From NCBI GenBank assembly GCA_027577415.1, contig JANBQS010000011.1, positions 1 through 64,000 of the forward strand: 64,000 nucleotides of DNA, in the 5' to 3' direction. Positions 54,672 to 64,000 of this stretch are shown here, in pieces; the stretch's first letter is position 1, and the number at the start of each line of letters is the position of its first letter. Both the position numbers and the translations under genes were made by a program. The DNA is from Coemansia sp. RSA 922 (taxonomy: Eukaryota > Kickxellomycota > Kickxellomycetes > Kickxellales > Kickxellaceae). The notes under the pieces are model-generated. The model was not told the DNA's origin and made no database searches. It saw only the letters and a program-made list of their open reading frames with translations.

Positions 54672-55790
54672 CTAATCCCAGCCAATGCATCCATCATCTA
54701 CCACATGTCCACCTGGTTGAACCACCTGAATACTGTCAATAGCAGTGAGATCGTCAATTGCATCGGTGTCGGTGCCAGAATCAGCATCACTGAGGTCCAC
54801 AGACTCCGTACCATCATTATCCGAAAGCTCATTATCCAAAGAGACCTCGATAGTACCACGCTCAAAGCAGCTCGAGATAAAATCAAGCACAGACTCCATA
54901 CACGCCATGGGGGCAAGCTCTCTGCAATCGCTCGAGTTTCCCGCCGACACAGACACACATCCAGCTCTATCATCCTCGAGCAGGGAGTCAGCGGGTTCAG
55001 CAGAGTTTTCCCACTGCTTCGCAGCAAGACCCAACCACGCCAGTGCGCCTCTCTCTAGTCTAAATGTCGAGTGTACAGAGTCGATAAACGCAATCCCCAC
55101 TGATTTGCCTATAAACCGAGCAAAATCATATCTCAGCAAATCGATTACCGCGATTCCCGCCGTATTATAGGCAACAAAGGCAACGGTTTCAGCTGCTGAC
55201 CCGCGGATAATGCGGCTCCACACATAGCCAACATGCTCGTCGGGTGTCTCGTTGCCATGTATAGGTGTAGAATATCCCACGTAAGTGTTGAAAGTTTCGG
55301 GGAGCCCGTCAGGAGCCACAATATTTTCATTAGGATTCAGCACCAAAACTCCGTAGCCACGCTTCACACAGCCACGAACGTATTCAATGACGCTTCCAGC
55401 TCGCAGTCCCTCCTTTACCAGGACATTCCACGCCCATACGCCTCCGCTGACACCGTGGCCAGTAACAATGACTACTAGGTGTTTTTTGGTCAGGCCACCT
55501 GGTGTCACGTATATGTTGCAGTGGGGTTGGCGGGAGTCAGGGACTGCAATAGGCTCCATGCCTAGGTCGCTTTGAAGTACGCGGTATACGTCGCGAGATG
55601 CAGGTGCTAGGAGTGACTGGTAGAGCTCGGCGTTCTTCTTTTTGTCGGTTCCGAATGCACTGTACTCATATGGCTCGCCAGTAGACGAGTTGCGCAGCTT
55701 TCCGCTGGTGAGATCAAACTCATACCCAAGCTCGCTTAGCGTGTGACGTACGTGCGGCTCGGGCTCAGGTTTGCGTGGACGAATAAACAT
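54672..55790 (-). CDS. ARB2-domain protein (FAM172A/ARB2A-like)
   Basis: 372 aa, ATG start, no intron. The N-terminus LSELGYEFDLTSGKLRN and the hydrolase-like core VIVTGHGVSGGVWAWNVLVKEGL, then RGYGVLVLNPNEN and AYNTAGIAVIDLL, match the ARB2 domain (an alpha/beta-hydrolase-like fold found in Argonaute-binding protein Arb2 and C-termini of class II histone deacetylases). The usual catalytic Ser is not obvious (GHGVSGG and AYNTAG). The C-terminal ~100 residues are acidic and Ser/Asp-rich. It may act in chromatin or RNA silencing by analogy with fission-yeast Arb2; this is inference. Confidence 0.8.
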   Translation of the reverse strand: MFIRPRKPEPEPHVRHTLSELGYEFDLTSGKLRNSSTGEPYEYSAFGTDKKKNAELYQSLLAPASRDVYRVLQSDLGMEPIAVPDSRQPHCNIYVTPGGLTKKHLVVIVTGHGVSGGVWAWNVLVKEGLRAGSVIEYVRGCVKRGYGVLVLNPNENIVAPDGLPETFNTYVGYSTPIHGNETPDEHVGYVWSRIIRGSAAETVAFVAYNTAGIAVIDLLRYDFARFIGKSVGIAFIDSVHSTFRLERGALAWLGLAAKQWENSAEPADSLLEDDRAGCVSVSAGNSSDCRELAPMACMESVLDFISSCFERGTIEVSLDNELSDNDGTESVDLSDADSGTDTDAIDDLTAIDSIQVVQPGGHVVDDGCIGWD

Positions 55791-55922
55791 GGCTTGGTAT
55801 AATGCAAAGGAAAGGAAAGTATATGTATGGTGTGTTGAGATATAAAACTTAAACAGAGGCAGAAGATGTCGAGAAATCGCTATTCAAGGAGGATGAATGG
55901 GAACATCACATACATAGCCCCC

Positions 55923-56824
55923 CTAGTCCTGCTTTTTCATCTCCGATCTTGGAAAGCGACAAGTGATTGATCCATCTTCGTTGCCAAACCAGGCCTCCGT
56001 AGCCATATTGCTAAAGATGCCGACCTCAATGACACCCGGTACCATCTTAATCAACTGCTCGACGGCCAGCGGGTTGTAGATCTTGCCCATCGACACATCG
56101 AGGATAAAGTTGCCGTTATCAGTAACCACAGGTCCGGCCTTACGCACGGCCTGGCGCAGAACAGCAATAGGGTGGCTATACTCAAACGCAGCCACAGCCT
56201 CGGCAGCCATGCCCTGTACACGCGACCTTGGCACAAAGCGCTCCAACTGACGCTTAATCGTCGACCATGCGAGTGGCGATACCTCGACTGGAACACCCTT
56301 GTCCCACTTTTCGCCTAGAACCTCAGAGTCCTTGCGATAGTCGGCTATAAGCACAAGCTTCTTGGAAGCAGCAGCAACGAGTTTCTCGCGCAAGTGTGCG
56401 CCACCACCGCCCTTGATGGCATTCAGCTCCGCATCAACCTACAGGGATAAAAGGAGTTAGTACCCTTGTCGGTAATAGATAAATGGAGCAAGTGTGCAAA
56501 GTTTTCTCGTACCTCGTCAGCGCCGTCAATGGTGACGTCGATCGAGGCAAAGCTTCCTGGGTCGAGTTCAGGCAGGTCATCGAGGTCTGAGGCTCTCAGT
56601 CCAGCGTCGACAATGAGCTGCTTGGACTGGAAGCTCGTAGGCACGCAGAGCAACTCGGGGTGGAGCTTGTTTAGTCTTTTTAGCTCTACTAGACGCTCGG
56701 CAGCATACACGACTGTTGAGCCACTACCCACACCCAATACACGAACTGCGGGTCCAACATGCTTATCTACCGCGGCAAACGCTGCACTGCGCTTAGACTG
56801 CTCGACGAGATTGAGTGAGCTCAT
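55923..56824 (-). CDS. RKI1: Ribose-5-phosphate isomerase A
   Basis: Interconverts ribose-5-phosphate and ribulose-5-phosphate in the pentose phosphate pathway. Exons are 56824-56513 and 56438-55923 with a 74-nt intron (GTACGAG, TACTAAC, TGTAG), giving 275 aa. Motifs: GVGSGSTVVYAAERL phosphate loop, PTSFQSKQLI, TIDGADE at the end of exon 1, and VDAELNAIKGGGGAHLREK at the start of exon 2; the intron falls exactly inside the DGADEVD active-site motif. The C-terminus ends GIFSNMATEAWFG. Complete and typical. Confidence 0.96.
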
Positions 56825-57082
56825 TATATGTAAACAACCTAGAATAAAAAAAATGGAAAAGATAAAGAAGTCAAGAAAGGCTCTTGACCGAGCCGACAGC
56901 TCAGAGCTAAGTAAAAAAATGTGGTGATCGACTTAGCCAGCATTGTTTACAGTTTGGCTCCGTTTCAAATTGACTTTGTGTTTCATCGCTTGCATCTTTC
57001 CAATTTCCCACTTCTTTTTTTTAATTTTCTCGCTTCGCTTGTGTCGGCATTTTTGTTAGAGCATCTCAACAGAATTAGAAAC

Positions 57083-59308
57083 ATGGTTGATTTGGACACA
57101 CATCTGCCACCAGCGCAGGTAATGACTGAAGACAAACCGAATCTGTGGGAGACAGCGCTCAAGGAAGCCGGGCAGTCCAAGACCGTAGCCACAAAGCACG
57201 TTCTGGTTCTGGGCGACTCCAACAGCGGCAAAACAGGCGTGGTCTCACAGCTATTCAATGCGTCGTTTCATCCACAAGTCGGCAACGGGCTAAATGCTGC
57301 GGTACAACAGTCCACAGGACTGAGCGGCGGCGGACTCACAGTCGAATCCTCTGTCGCTGAGGTAGACGCTGTTGTAACGCTGAGCAAGCACGATCTGGCA
57401 CTATCTTACTCATACATGGATGTACGCGATGAAGACAACGAAGAAACAGTTGCCAGACTCGGAATCTACCAGCTTGCGTCAGACCGAGTGTCAGACCGCG
57501 AGCTTCTTAAATTCGTACTGGATGCGCGGACGTTTGCTAGCTCGGCGGCTATTATTGTTCTTGACTGGTCCAAGCCCTGGCGGTTTGTCAAAACACTCTT
57601 GCGCTGGGTGAACGTCCTCAGCGGCGCGGTTGATATGGTCTGCAATGATACCGGCGGGCGCGAGGTCAAAGGCTCTGGCGGATGGACGCTGGGCAAGGCA
57701 GCTGTCGACGAGAGTCGTGAGCGGCTGGAGAGGTTTCTGCAAGAATACTCTGAAACAACTGACGCGCATTCCGCGGCTGACGCGTCGGGCATTGTGGCAG
57801 CCACAAGCAAAGGTGGCGCAGGCGTTTTGCTTCCGTTGGGCCCGGGCGTATTGGAAACCAACTTTGGCATTCCACTAATCGTCGTGTGCACAAAGTCAGA
57901 TACTATGGAGTTGATGGAGCGCGAGCGCGGGTTCAAGGAGGAGGACTTTGACTATATCCAGCAAGTACTTCGAGCTGTGTGCTTGCAGTTTGGTGCGGCG
58001 CTTATTTACACTTCGACACATAACCCTGCTACGTTCTCGACGCTGTACCACTACTTGGTGCACCGGCTACTCACCGCGCCGGTTACCCTGCCTGCGCTGG
58101 TGGCTGATAATGGCGAGATGGCCGATGCAGGCGGCTTGGATGATGTCGATATGGAGAGCTCTGGCGCCCTTGGTAATCGAGCTCGATCGGCGTCTACGTC
58201 GGGGCCTGGAGGCAAGCCGGTCAATGCGCAATCGACCACGTCGTATCCTTTCCGTGTGCGTGCTAACGTAGTAGACCGCGATGTTGTTTTTGTCCCTGCT
58301 GGCTGGGACTCTGTCACCAAGATCAGCTACCTCCGCGAGCCATTCGATGTCTATGCCGTCCAAGACGCATGGAGGGTGGATGAAGACCGGTATCGAGGCA
58401 TTGTCGACCGAGCGACGATGGCAGCAACGACGCAGTCTGGCGCTAGCTATCAGGAAGAGCCCCAGCGAGTACACGCGAACAGCAGCATATTGCTTATGTT
58501 TGGCGAGGCTGTTGCTGCGCCCAAGCAGCGCGCAGGCATGGACGCTGATGGTGGTAGCACGGCTGCGGCAGTGGCTGCGGCGGCTGCTATGGCCAGCCAG
58601 GTAGTGGTGGAAGACGACCAAGTGTTCTTCGAGCGGCTGTTCATTGAGCAGCAGGAGCAGATGGCCCTGGAGGGCGAGGAAGCCAACGAGTCAGGCCCAC
58701 ATCCATCTGACGCTGATGGCCGTCCACGTTTGGGCGGCCATGCAAACAGACTCATGTCTGGTCTTATGCGTGGCGGACATGTCGCCGAGTCCTCGCTATC
58801 CACCGCCAGCGCTGACGTCGACGCCATTGGCGATGACATGTCTGATGACGGTGTTGATGACAGGACCGATGCAAACACTATCTCCTCTCTGGCCACCGGT
58901 CCGTCGTACTCGCATGCTCGCAGCGAGAGCAGCGATGTGGCTCGCGGCTCATTGGGCCGGTCAACCACTGACTATCGGTCGAGCCGGCCGCCCGTTCAGC
59001 CTTTGGGCGATTCGGCTAGCTCGTTGCGCCGCAAGCTCACCCTGCCATCGGGCCCTGCTGCTGGTAACGCGGGGGATGCTGCCGCGTCTAATAACGAAGA
59101 CCTAACCAGCTTTTTCCAAAACTTGCTTGGCAGGAAGGGCGGCGCTACGCCCTCTGCTACCAGCTCAAACGGACGTAACTCGCCGCAACAGCCTCCGCGG
59201 CCACTGGGCGGCAGTCTTTCTCGCGCTACCGGTGGCGTAGCTCAAAAGGATGACATAGCTAACTTGGAGCGCTGGCGGGCTCAAATCAAGCGCCCAACAA
59301 AGGACTAG
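57083..59308 (+). CDS. Cytoplasmic dynein light intermediate chain
   Basis: 741 aa from ATG 57083. A Ras-like GTPase-fold domain begins with the P-loop GDSNSGKT (residues 44-51), YSYMDVRDEDNEETVARLG and VVCTKSDTME, followed by GAALIYTSTHNPATF and the segment FVPAGWDSVTKISYL. This order is that of dynein light intermediate chains, which link the motor heavy chain to cargo adaptors. The C-terminal ~250 residues are Ser/Gly/Ala-rich and variable. No intron. It ends close to the TAF1A-like gene, convergent. Confidence 0.92.
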   Translation: MVDLDTHLPPAQVMTEDKPNLWETALKEAGQSKTVATKHVLVLGDSNSGKTGVVSQLFNASFHPQVGNGLNAAVQQSTGLSGGGLTVESSVAEVDAVVTLSKHDLALSYSYMDVRDEDNEETVARLGIYQLASDRVSDRELLKFVLDARTFASSAAIIVLDWSKPWRFVKTLLRWVNVLSGAVDMVCNDTGGREVKGSGGWTLGKAAVDESRERLERFLQEYSETTDAHSAADASGIVAATSKGGAGVLLPLGPGVLETNFGIPLIVVCTKSDTMELMERERGFKEEDFDYIQQVLRAVCLQFGAALIYTSTHNPATFSTLYHYLVHRLLTAPVTLPALVADNGEMADAGGLDDVDMESSGALGNRARSASTSGPGGKPVNAQSTTSYPFRVRANVVDRDVVFVPAGWDSVTKISYLREPFDVYAVQDAWRVDEDRYRGIVDRATMAATTQSGASYQEEPQRVHANSSILLMFGEAVAAPKQRAGMDADGGSTAAAVAAAAAMASQVVVEDDQVFFERLFIEQQEQMALEGEEANESGPHPSDADGRPRLGGHANRLMSGLMRGGHVAESSLSTASADVDAIGDDMSDDGVDDRTDANTISSLATGPSYSHARSESSDVARGSLGRSTTDYRSSRPPVQPLGDSASSLRRKLTLPSGPAAGNAGDAAASNNEDLTSFFQNLLGRKGGATPSATSSNGRNSPQQPPRPLGGSLSRATGGVAQKDDIANLERWRAQIKRPTKD

Positions 59309-59330
59309 TAAGATATTTTTCTTTGTTCAT

Positions 59331-60653
59331 TTAACGTTGTTGGCTTAAAATCCTCATATGAGTATTAACAAACTCTGCATGGGCATTAGATAGTTTCCCA
59401 CTCAGCAGTTTATAGATGGGGTGTCCTGGCTCCAGATCCATTAGCTGCTGAGCGCACACAGCCTTATAGACCATCAGATCTGCTTCTTGTTTAGCGCGGT
59501 AAAAGCAGTCACTGGCAAAATACGCGTCCTTCCACCACACCAACCGCGGCCCCAGGAGCTCGTCGATAAGTGCCTGGTTGCTAGTGCGCAAATACGCGAG
59601 TAATATGGCCAGACACTCCCATCCACACGCCTCCTCTGGATCTCCCAGCTCGACTCTGTTCAAGACGATGACTACGAGTCTCCGCATCGTCGCTTCATCC
59701 CAGTCATCTAATTTGCAAAGCGCCATTGCCATGAATGGCTCAAAATATGTCGCTCGCAATGCGAATGGGTCTAATGTTAGGTAGTCCAGGATATACTCGG
59801 TCTGGTCGATTATCTCACGCGAATCAATGGACATGATCATACTACATAAAGAAGAACGTTATTAGTACCAAAAAAAATAAATAGCGAGCATTTTCATCCC
59901 TAAAGATATTTTTTTTCTTGCTTACCGTAGACAGGGAAGGGACTTTTCAGCACTGTATTGTTCTTTGAGCAAGTCCATAGCCTTGGGGAAATCGCCTTGG
60001 GCGATAAGAACCTGGGCATAAAATGCCAAAAAATAAGTATTCCCCTTTTCCAATTTCAGAGCCATAGCCAAATGCTTCTCCGCATCCCTCAATGTATATT
60101 TCGTAGGTATACTGGGGTCATCCGCACTTAACAAGAACTGTACAGATTCGCTCAGTCCAAACACATGAGCCGAGGACGGATATTGTTCAACGCCATCTAA
60201 TTCGATTTCTCTCAGACACGCTACCAATATACCATGATAACCATGAGACATTGCCAGATGTTTGCCACGATCCATCACAAAAGTTTGTAACGCCGCATAT
60301 GCGTGGTCAATGCGTTGACGATCCAAGTCTTGGAATACGCGTTCCATCGACGCTTCATAGGGTGGTTCTAAACGCATCCCTGAGGCTATGTTGTCGATTT
60401 GGAGGCCGATAAAATTGGCTGGTACTTGTTGGCGTAAAGTCGCTAGGAATGGTCGCCATATGGTGCTGATTGGTACGGCTGCGTTTTCGGTGGCTATTAG
60501 TAGGAGTTCGCTGGCTTTGCCGTATTCACCACGTTTGACGTGGGCGTGGATATCGCTGATAAATTTTTCTTTAATAATCCAACGGAATGATCGGATTCGA
60601 AGCGGTCGCAATGGTAACGTTGGATACGCGCGTACGCTCATACTCGATTCCAT
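59331..60653 (-). CDS. TAF1A/Rrn11-like Pol I initiation factor (tentative)
   Basis: Exons 60653-59926 and 59841-59331, with an 84-nt intron (GTAAGC, TACTAAT, GTAG); 412 aa. TPR-like helical repeats run through the protein (EYGKASELLLIATENA, DAEKHLAMALKLEKGN, GDFPKAMDLLKEQ). Towards the C-terminus WWKDAYFASDCFYRAKQEADLMVYKAVCAQQLM resembles the WWPxxHFS...AKxD...K..VAxxL stretch of human TAF1A, a subunit of the SL1/core factor that recruits Pol I. Resemblance is by eye and modest; a generic TPR protein is the alternative. Confidence 0.55.
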
Positions 60654-61882
60654 TGTTCAAAATAATATAAATAAATAAAATGTACAAATTAATGTCTATA
60701 ATTTTTTTTTTTGCGCAGCAAATCTAACCAATAGTGATCATTGAATTTTATACAAGTGTTGTATGGGGCACGAGATAGGAATTTGGGGAGAACACACGCT
60801 GATATATCTGTACACGGATCAGAGTGAAGGACTTGTGTATGAATAGTGTTTGATATAGGAGTTCTACAGGTGGATATAAAAAGGGGCAAGGTCACGCGCC
60901 CGAGAATCATTTGCACAAATATTTTTTTAATATTCTATTCAATTCCTTTCAAAGAAATTCCTTACAGAAGTATCAATGTACTAATCCCTCGTTGAAAAGG
61001 CTCCTTAAATTGTTTGTACGTATCGGAATGACATATTCAGGTACTGCAACGGTACGCTCAGGACGAAATCGGTTGAGAACATTGGCTGGTATAAAATGGT
61101 AGGCTGGACTGGAGCGATGCATCCAGCATGAGCAGACTAATTTACGCGCTAGGGTCAGTGACAGCTTTAATTTCAGGTTGCCCGACTTTTTTTTACCTCA
61201 CCTAGCGAATTACAGTGGGAGATATGGCGACACCAAAACCACTCAGAACTGACTTGATATGTTCGGGTCGCATACTGTCTTGTCGATGGAAATCTTGGGG
61301 TTGCTTTTAATTAGTTAGTATCACTGTCTACGAATGGGTAGAGATACTTTACCACTTCCATGACTGCTTTAGTCTTGTGCAATCTAGAGTGCGATGGTCT
61401 TGCATGCGGTCAAACGCTTTGGAGAAACAAGCTGCAGCTACCAGATAATTCGAGTAAAAAGGGTTCTTGTTTTGCCAGAAATACTGCCAATATACCTACT
61501 CTGACCATTTCCACATGCAGCGTCAATGAACCACCTCAAGGTAGCTTTTAAAAGTGCTCGACGTTGAGGAGATACTGCCAAAGTGTCTCCCAGTGCAGAT
61601 TTACAGTATCCAAATTATCTTTTGTTACTCTTGGTTTCGCCCTCAGCTGGTAGAGTGGTAATAGCATGGCTTGAGCCCAGTGCATATGGCGACTGCTACT
61701 TTCACAAGTAGACTTGTTAATGTTGACAATACCTACGGTGACCAGACAAATGTAGCAGCCTCTGTTGGTACACATGGACTTTGTCCTAATATAAAATATA
61801 AAGGATATATATGATAAGCAAATAGTTTAACCAAAAGAGAGCTATGCAAAATATCCAACTGTTCAACAACAAATAATATCAA
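60654..61882. other. Intergenic
   Basis: 1.2 kb of AT-rich sequence with only short ORFs. CTCAGCTGGTAGAGTGG near 61645 resembles a tRNA D-arm, but no anticodon arm, T-arm or acceptor stem pairs around it. Nothing else is recognisable. Confidence 0.5.
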
Positions 61883-63601
61883 CTACTGCCCCAGGTATAT
61901 CAGACTGCGTAGAGAGCTAGCGTACGGCTGGTATGCTGCGTTAAGCATAGACCACGCGACCTCACGACTAAACTCACGACGCAGGGCAGGCAAGACATTC
62001 GCCGTTCTAAAGCTCGGACATACAACGGCAAGAAGCATAGCGAGATGCGCTACATCTTCAGTAGAAGCGCTCACAACATCAGTGACATGTAGGCTCCTGA
62101 ACTTGTAGCTCAGAGGATAATACTTTGTATACAGATCTCTCGGGCGCTCGCTCTCTGGGATAGCCTCAATATCAGGCCCACACCCGCTAATTTTACAAGT
62201 AAGGCTGGATAGGCTTGGAAGCGCAGCGATAACTTGGAAAATGTGGCTGGCATCCAGAACGAGCGTAGCAAACTCCAAGTGCCGAAGGAACGCCATGGTG
62301 GGAGCCGCGTAAATGGCGAGATATATATGACACTCATCCGTGTCGCCCATGATGACTAGAGACGATGATACACTCAATATGCTATGCACTTGTGCTTCGA
62401 TGAGTGTTTCGGGTTTTGCGACTACATACTTTTTGTCGGCAGCAGTAGCTGCATCGGTACAAACTCGTTTCATTCGCGAAACACCACTACGCTTGAAAAC
62501 GCCGAATCGACCAAATATACCCTTAGTCAGTGCACTAAATGGTACATGTAGGTTCTGCAGCGTCCCGCCATTGCCTTTAAATAACAAATCGTCTTCAAAT
62601 GGGTATCCACCGCTGACCTTGAGCGTAGACAGAACGGGGAAAGGCTCAGCGTCTTCGATTGCTTCCCATCTTGCGCCATACGGTATAGCGCCCATCTCCA
62701 AAGTAAGCGATGCGAGGTTTTTATACACAGTCGGGTGCTCTCGTCCGCCATAGATCAACTCAAACCAGTCATTTTCGCTGTTTAGGCCAATGTCGAGTGT
62801 ACTCAAAGTGCTTACATTGAGGAACGCAAGTCTCGTAAACGTAGAGCATGGGATATTAAGACCCTGTGTTAGGCTCGTCAGCCCCGATATACCGCCCAGG
62901 CTAAGCGGCAGCGAGGAACCATCAAGCCAGGAGTGAATGTTTAAACTGTCAATACTCCCTTGACACAGCTCCATTATCAGCCTGTTGTAGAACTGTAAGT
63001 AATCAGGCTCCGTGTCGCTGATCGAGCAAATCTGCATCCTAACACTGTGTGCTGAAGGAACAAGCCGCAGTAGTGAACCAGCAGCTCCGGCTACTTTCCA
63101 ATCGCAGATGGGTGAAGGCGGAATCTGCGACGAATGGTGTTCAGAGGTATCTTTCGGGGCGCTCTCGGTGGCTTTATTTAGATAAAGCAGTAGTGTTTTA
63201 GCCGACGGAAACATCAGGCTCTCATACTGGGACATGGAGATCGTCTCACAAAACGACCCATCGCATAGGTCCTCCCAGAGACTAGCCGACACGATAACCC
63301 GTCTGACCAAAGGCGTTTTGATGTACTGAAGATAGGGGGCGCTGGCAGGCCACGCGGGAAACGTCACTTCGACCGTCTTTCGTGAGTGAATAAAGCGCAA
63401 CTCGCATGTCTCACAGATGGACGCAAGCGCAGCAGAACACCAGTGCTCACCAACCAAGAGCAGTGGAGTGAGAACTGCCTTTCTCTCGTAGTACTTTTCA
63501 GTGGTGGGTCCAAAATACTCTCTAGGGTATACCTCCAAGTACTCTAGAACCTTGTGCACTATCTGAATAGGCAGGGTTTGGAACGATGGCCGTAGGCTCA
63601 T
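61883..63601 (-). CDS. F-box-like/LRR family protein (intact)
   Basis: 572 aa from ATG 63601 (MSLRPSFQTLPIQIVHKVLEYLEV); the frame extends upstream to GTG only. The F-box-like first helix is followed by leucine-rich irregular repeats; the family block GGYPFEDDLLFKGNGGTLQ and GRFGVFKRSGVSRMK lies near residues 345-390. The C-terminus reads FRSLHVTDVV, LAMLLAVVCPSFRTANV, EFSREVAWSML. It is the best-preserved local copy and serves as reference for the broken ones. Substrate-recognition in an SCF-type ubiquitin ligase is a possibility, not shown. Confidence 0.8.
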   Translation of the reverse strand: MSLRPSFQTLPIQIVHKVLEYLEVYPREYFGPTTEKYYERKAVLTPLLLVGEHWCSAALASICETCELRFIHSRKTVEVTFPAWPASAPYLQYIKTPLVRRVIVSASLWEDLCDGSFCETISMSQYESLMFPSAKTLLLYLNKATESAPKDTSEHHSSQIPPSPICDWKVAGAAGSLLRLVPSAHSVRMQICSISDTEPDYLQFYNRLIMELCQGSIDSLNIHSWLDGSSLPLSLGGISGLTSLTQGLNIPCSTFTRLAFLNVSTLSTLDIGLNSENDWFELIYGGREHPTVYKNLASLTLEMGAIPYGARWEAIEDAEPFPVLSTLKVSGGYPFEDDLLFKGNGGTLQNLHVPFSALTKGIFGRFGVFKRSGVSRMKRVCTDAATAADKKYVVAKPETLIEAQVHSILSVSSSLVIMGDTDECHIYLAIYAAPTMAFLRHLEFATLVLDASHIFQVIAALPSLSSLTCKISGCGPDIEAIPESERPRDLYTKYYPLSYKFRSLHVTDVVSASTEDVAHLAMLLAVVCPSFRTANVLPALRREFSREVAWSMLNAAYQPYASSLRSLIYLGQ

Positions 63602-63763
63602 GATGACAAGGGAAAGTGAATAAATTAATGCAAACACAGTAGAGAAGAAAGATCTGCCGAGCTGAATCGGGAACCAAAAACTCTGAAATTATGTGAATGT
63701 TAACCGATTAAGGAACAAATCACAGGATGACGTCAGATGAGCCTCAAGATGTTATATTTGTAA

Positions 63764-64000
63764 TTAGTCCCAGTAAATAAGACCGTTTAGACGGTCAGTG
63801 TACGGCTTGTAAGTCGCGTTAAGCATCGACCAAGCGATCTCGCGGCTAAATTCATTGCGCACAATTGGCGGTACCTCCACTGTTCTGAGGCTTGGACACA
63901 CGATGGCAAGAAGCATAGCCACGTGTGCTAATCCTTTAGCAGAGTCGCTCTCATTGTCGAGTGCTACTAGAGTCCTAAAGTTGTGACTCAAAGGGTGAAA
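63764..64000 (-). CDS. F-box-like/LRR family protein, C-terminal part, runs off the window
   Basis: The last ~78 codons of another copy: NFRTLVALDNE, AHVAMLLAIVCPSLRTVEV, EFSREIAWSMLNATYKPY, stop at 63764. It matches the end of the neighbouring intact gene at most positions and is in the same orientation, so the two form a tandem pair. The remainder lies beyond 64000; intactness cannot be judged. The frame is open to the window edge. Confidence 0.75.
   Translation of the reverse strand, partial: FHPLSHNFRTLVALDNESDSAKGLAHVAMLLAIVCPSLRTVEVPPIVRNEFSREIAWSMLNATYKPYTDRLNGLIYWD

Noticed and set aside
61635..61690. tRNA-like CTCAGCTGGTAGAGTGG sequence
   Set aside because: Only a D-arm-like match; no T-arm GTTCRA box, anticodon arm or acceptor pairing nearby.

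Overview
The window is nuclear DNA of a fungus. Genes carry few, short introns with GTAAGT/GTATGT-type donors and TACTAAC/TACTAAT branch-like sites, for example in the RNA polymerase I subunit and ribose-5-phosphate isomerase genes. The gene set (a full-length neurofibromin-type RasGAP, CLPTM1, ARB2, a CHERP-like splicing factor, MYST acetyltransferase, Per1) together with an expanded lineage-specific F-box-like/LRR family fits an early-diverging lineage. A Kickxellomycotina (Coemansia-like) origin is my best guess from general resemblance; no search was run. I recognised no tRNA, rRNA, CRISPR array or intact transposon.

Layout. Positions 1-4.4 kb are gene-poor: a possible decayed gene on the minus strand, then a broken member of the F-box-like/LRR family (2282-3610). 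From 4.4 to 15.2 kb there is a small unknown gene, then housekeeping genes: mitochondrial SSB, a SURP/G-patch splicing factor, a LACTB2-type nuclease, the largest Pol I subunit and a TMEM70-like mitochondrial protein. From 15.4 to 29.1 kb come an intact distant LRR-family member, a small Ser/Ala-rich ORF and a 9.6-kb neurofibromin gene. A 2.7-kb non-coding leader region precedes a Ser-rich repeat protein (31.8-34.3 kb). At 34.4-37.1 kb a unit holding a proteinase inhibitor I9 gene and a convergent Per1 gene has been tandemly duplicated; one Per1 copy is only a tail. From 37.4 to 43.2 kb are Nup43-like, Esa1-like and secreted hexosaminidase genes.

Positions 43.3-48.0 kb are a relic zone: a decayed CLPTM1 tail, an LRR-family gene with a single in-frame TGA, and a decayed Fanzor (eukaryotic TnpB-like RNA-guided nuclease) that keeps its zinc-finger/RuvC-II/III end but has lost the RuvC-I region. 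Then come the intact CLPTM1 gene, small unknown genes, a protein with a C-terminal HSF-type DNA-binding domain, and a predicted 29-residue secreted peptide missed by ordinary ORF cut-offs. The stretch 54.7-60.7 kb is housekeeping again (ARB2-like, ribose-5-phosphate isomerase, dynein light intermediate chain, TAF1A-like factor). The right end returns to the LRR family: one intact gene (61883-63601) and the tail of another running off the edge.

The housekeeping blocks look ordinary. The interest lies in the accessory blocks, where one gene family, a programmable-nuclease relic and local duplications occur together.
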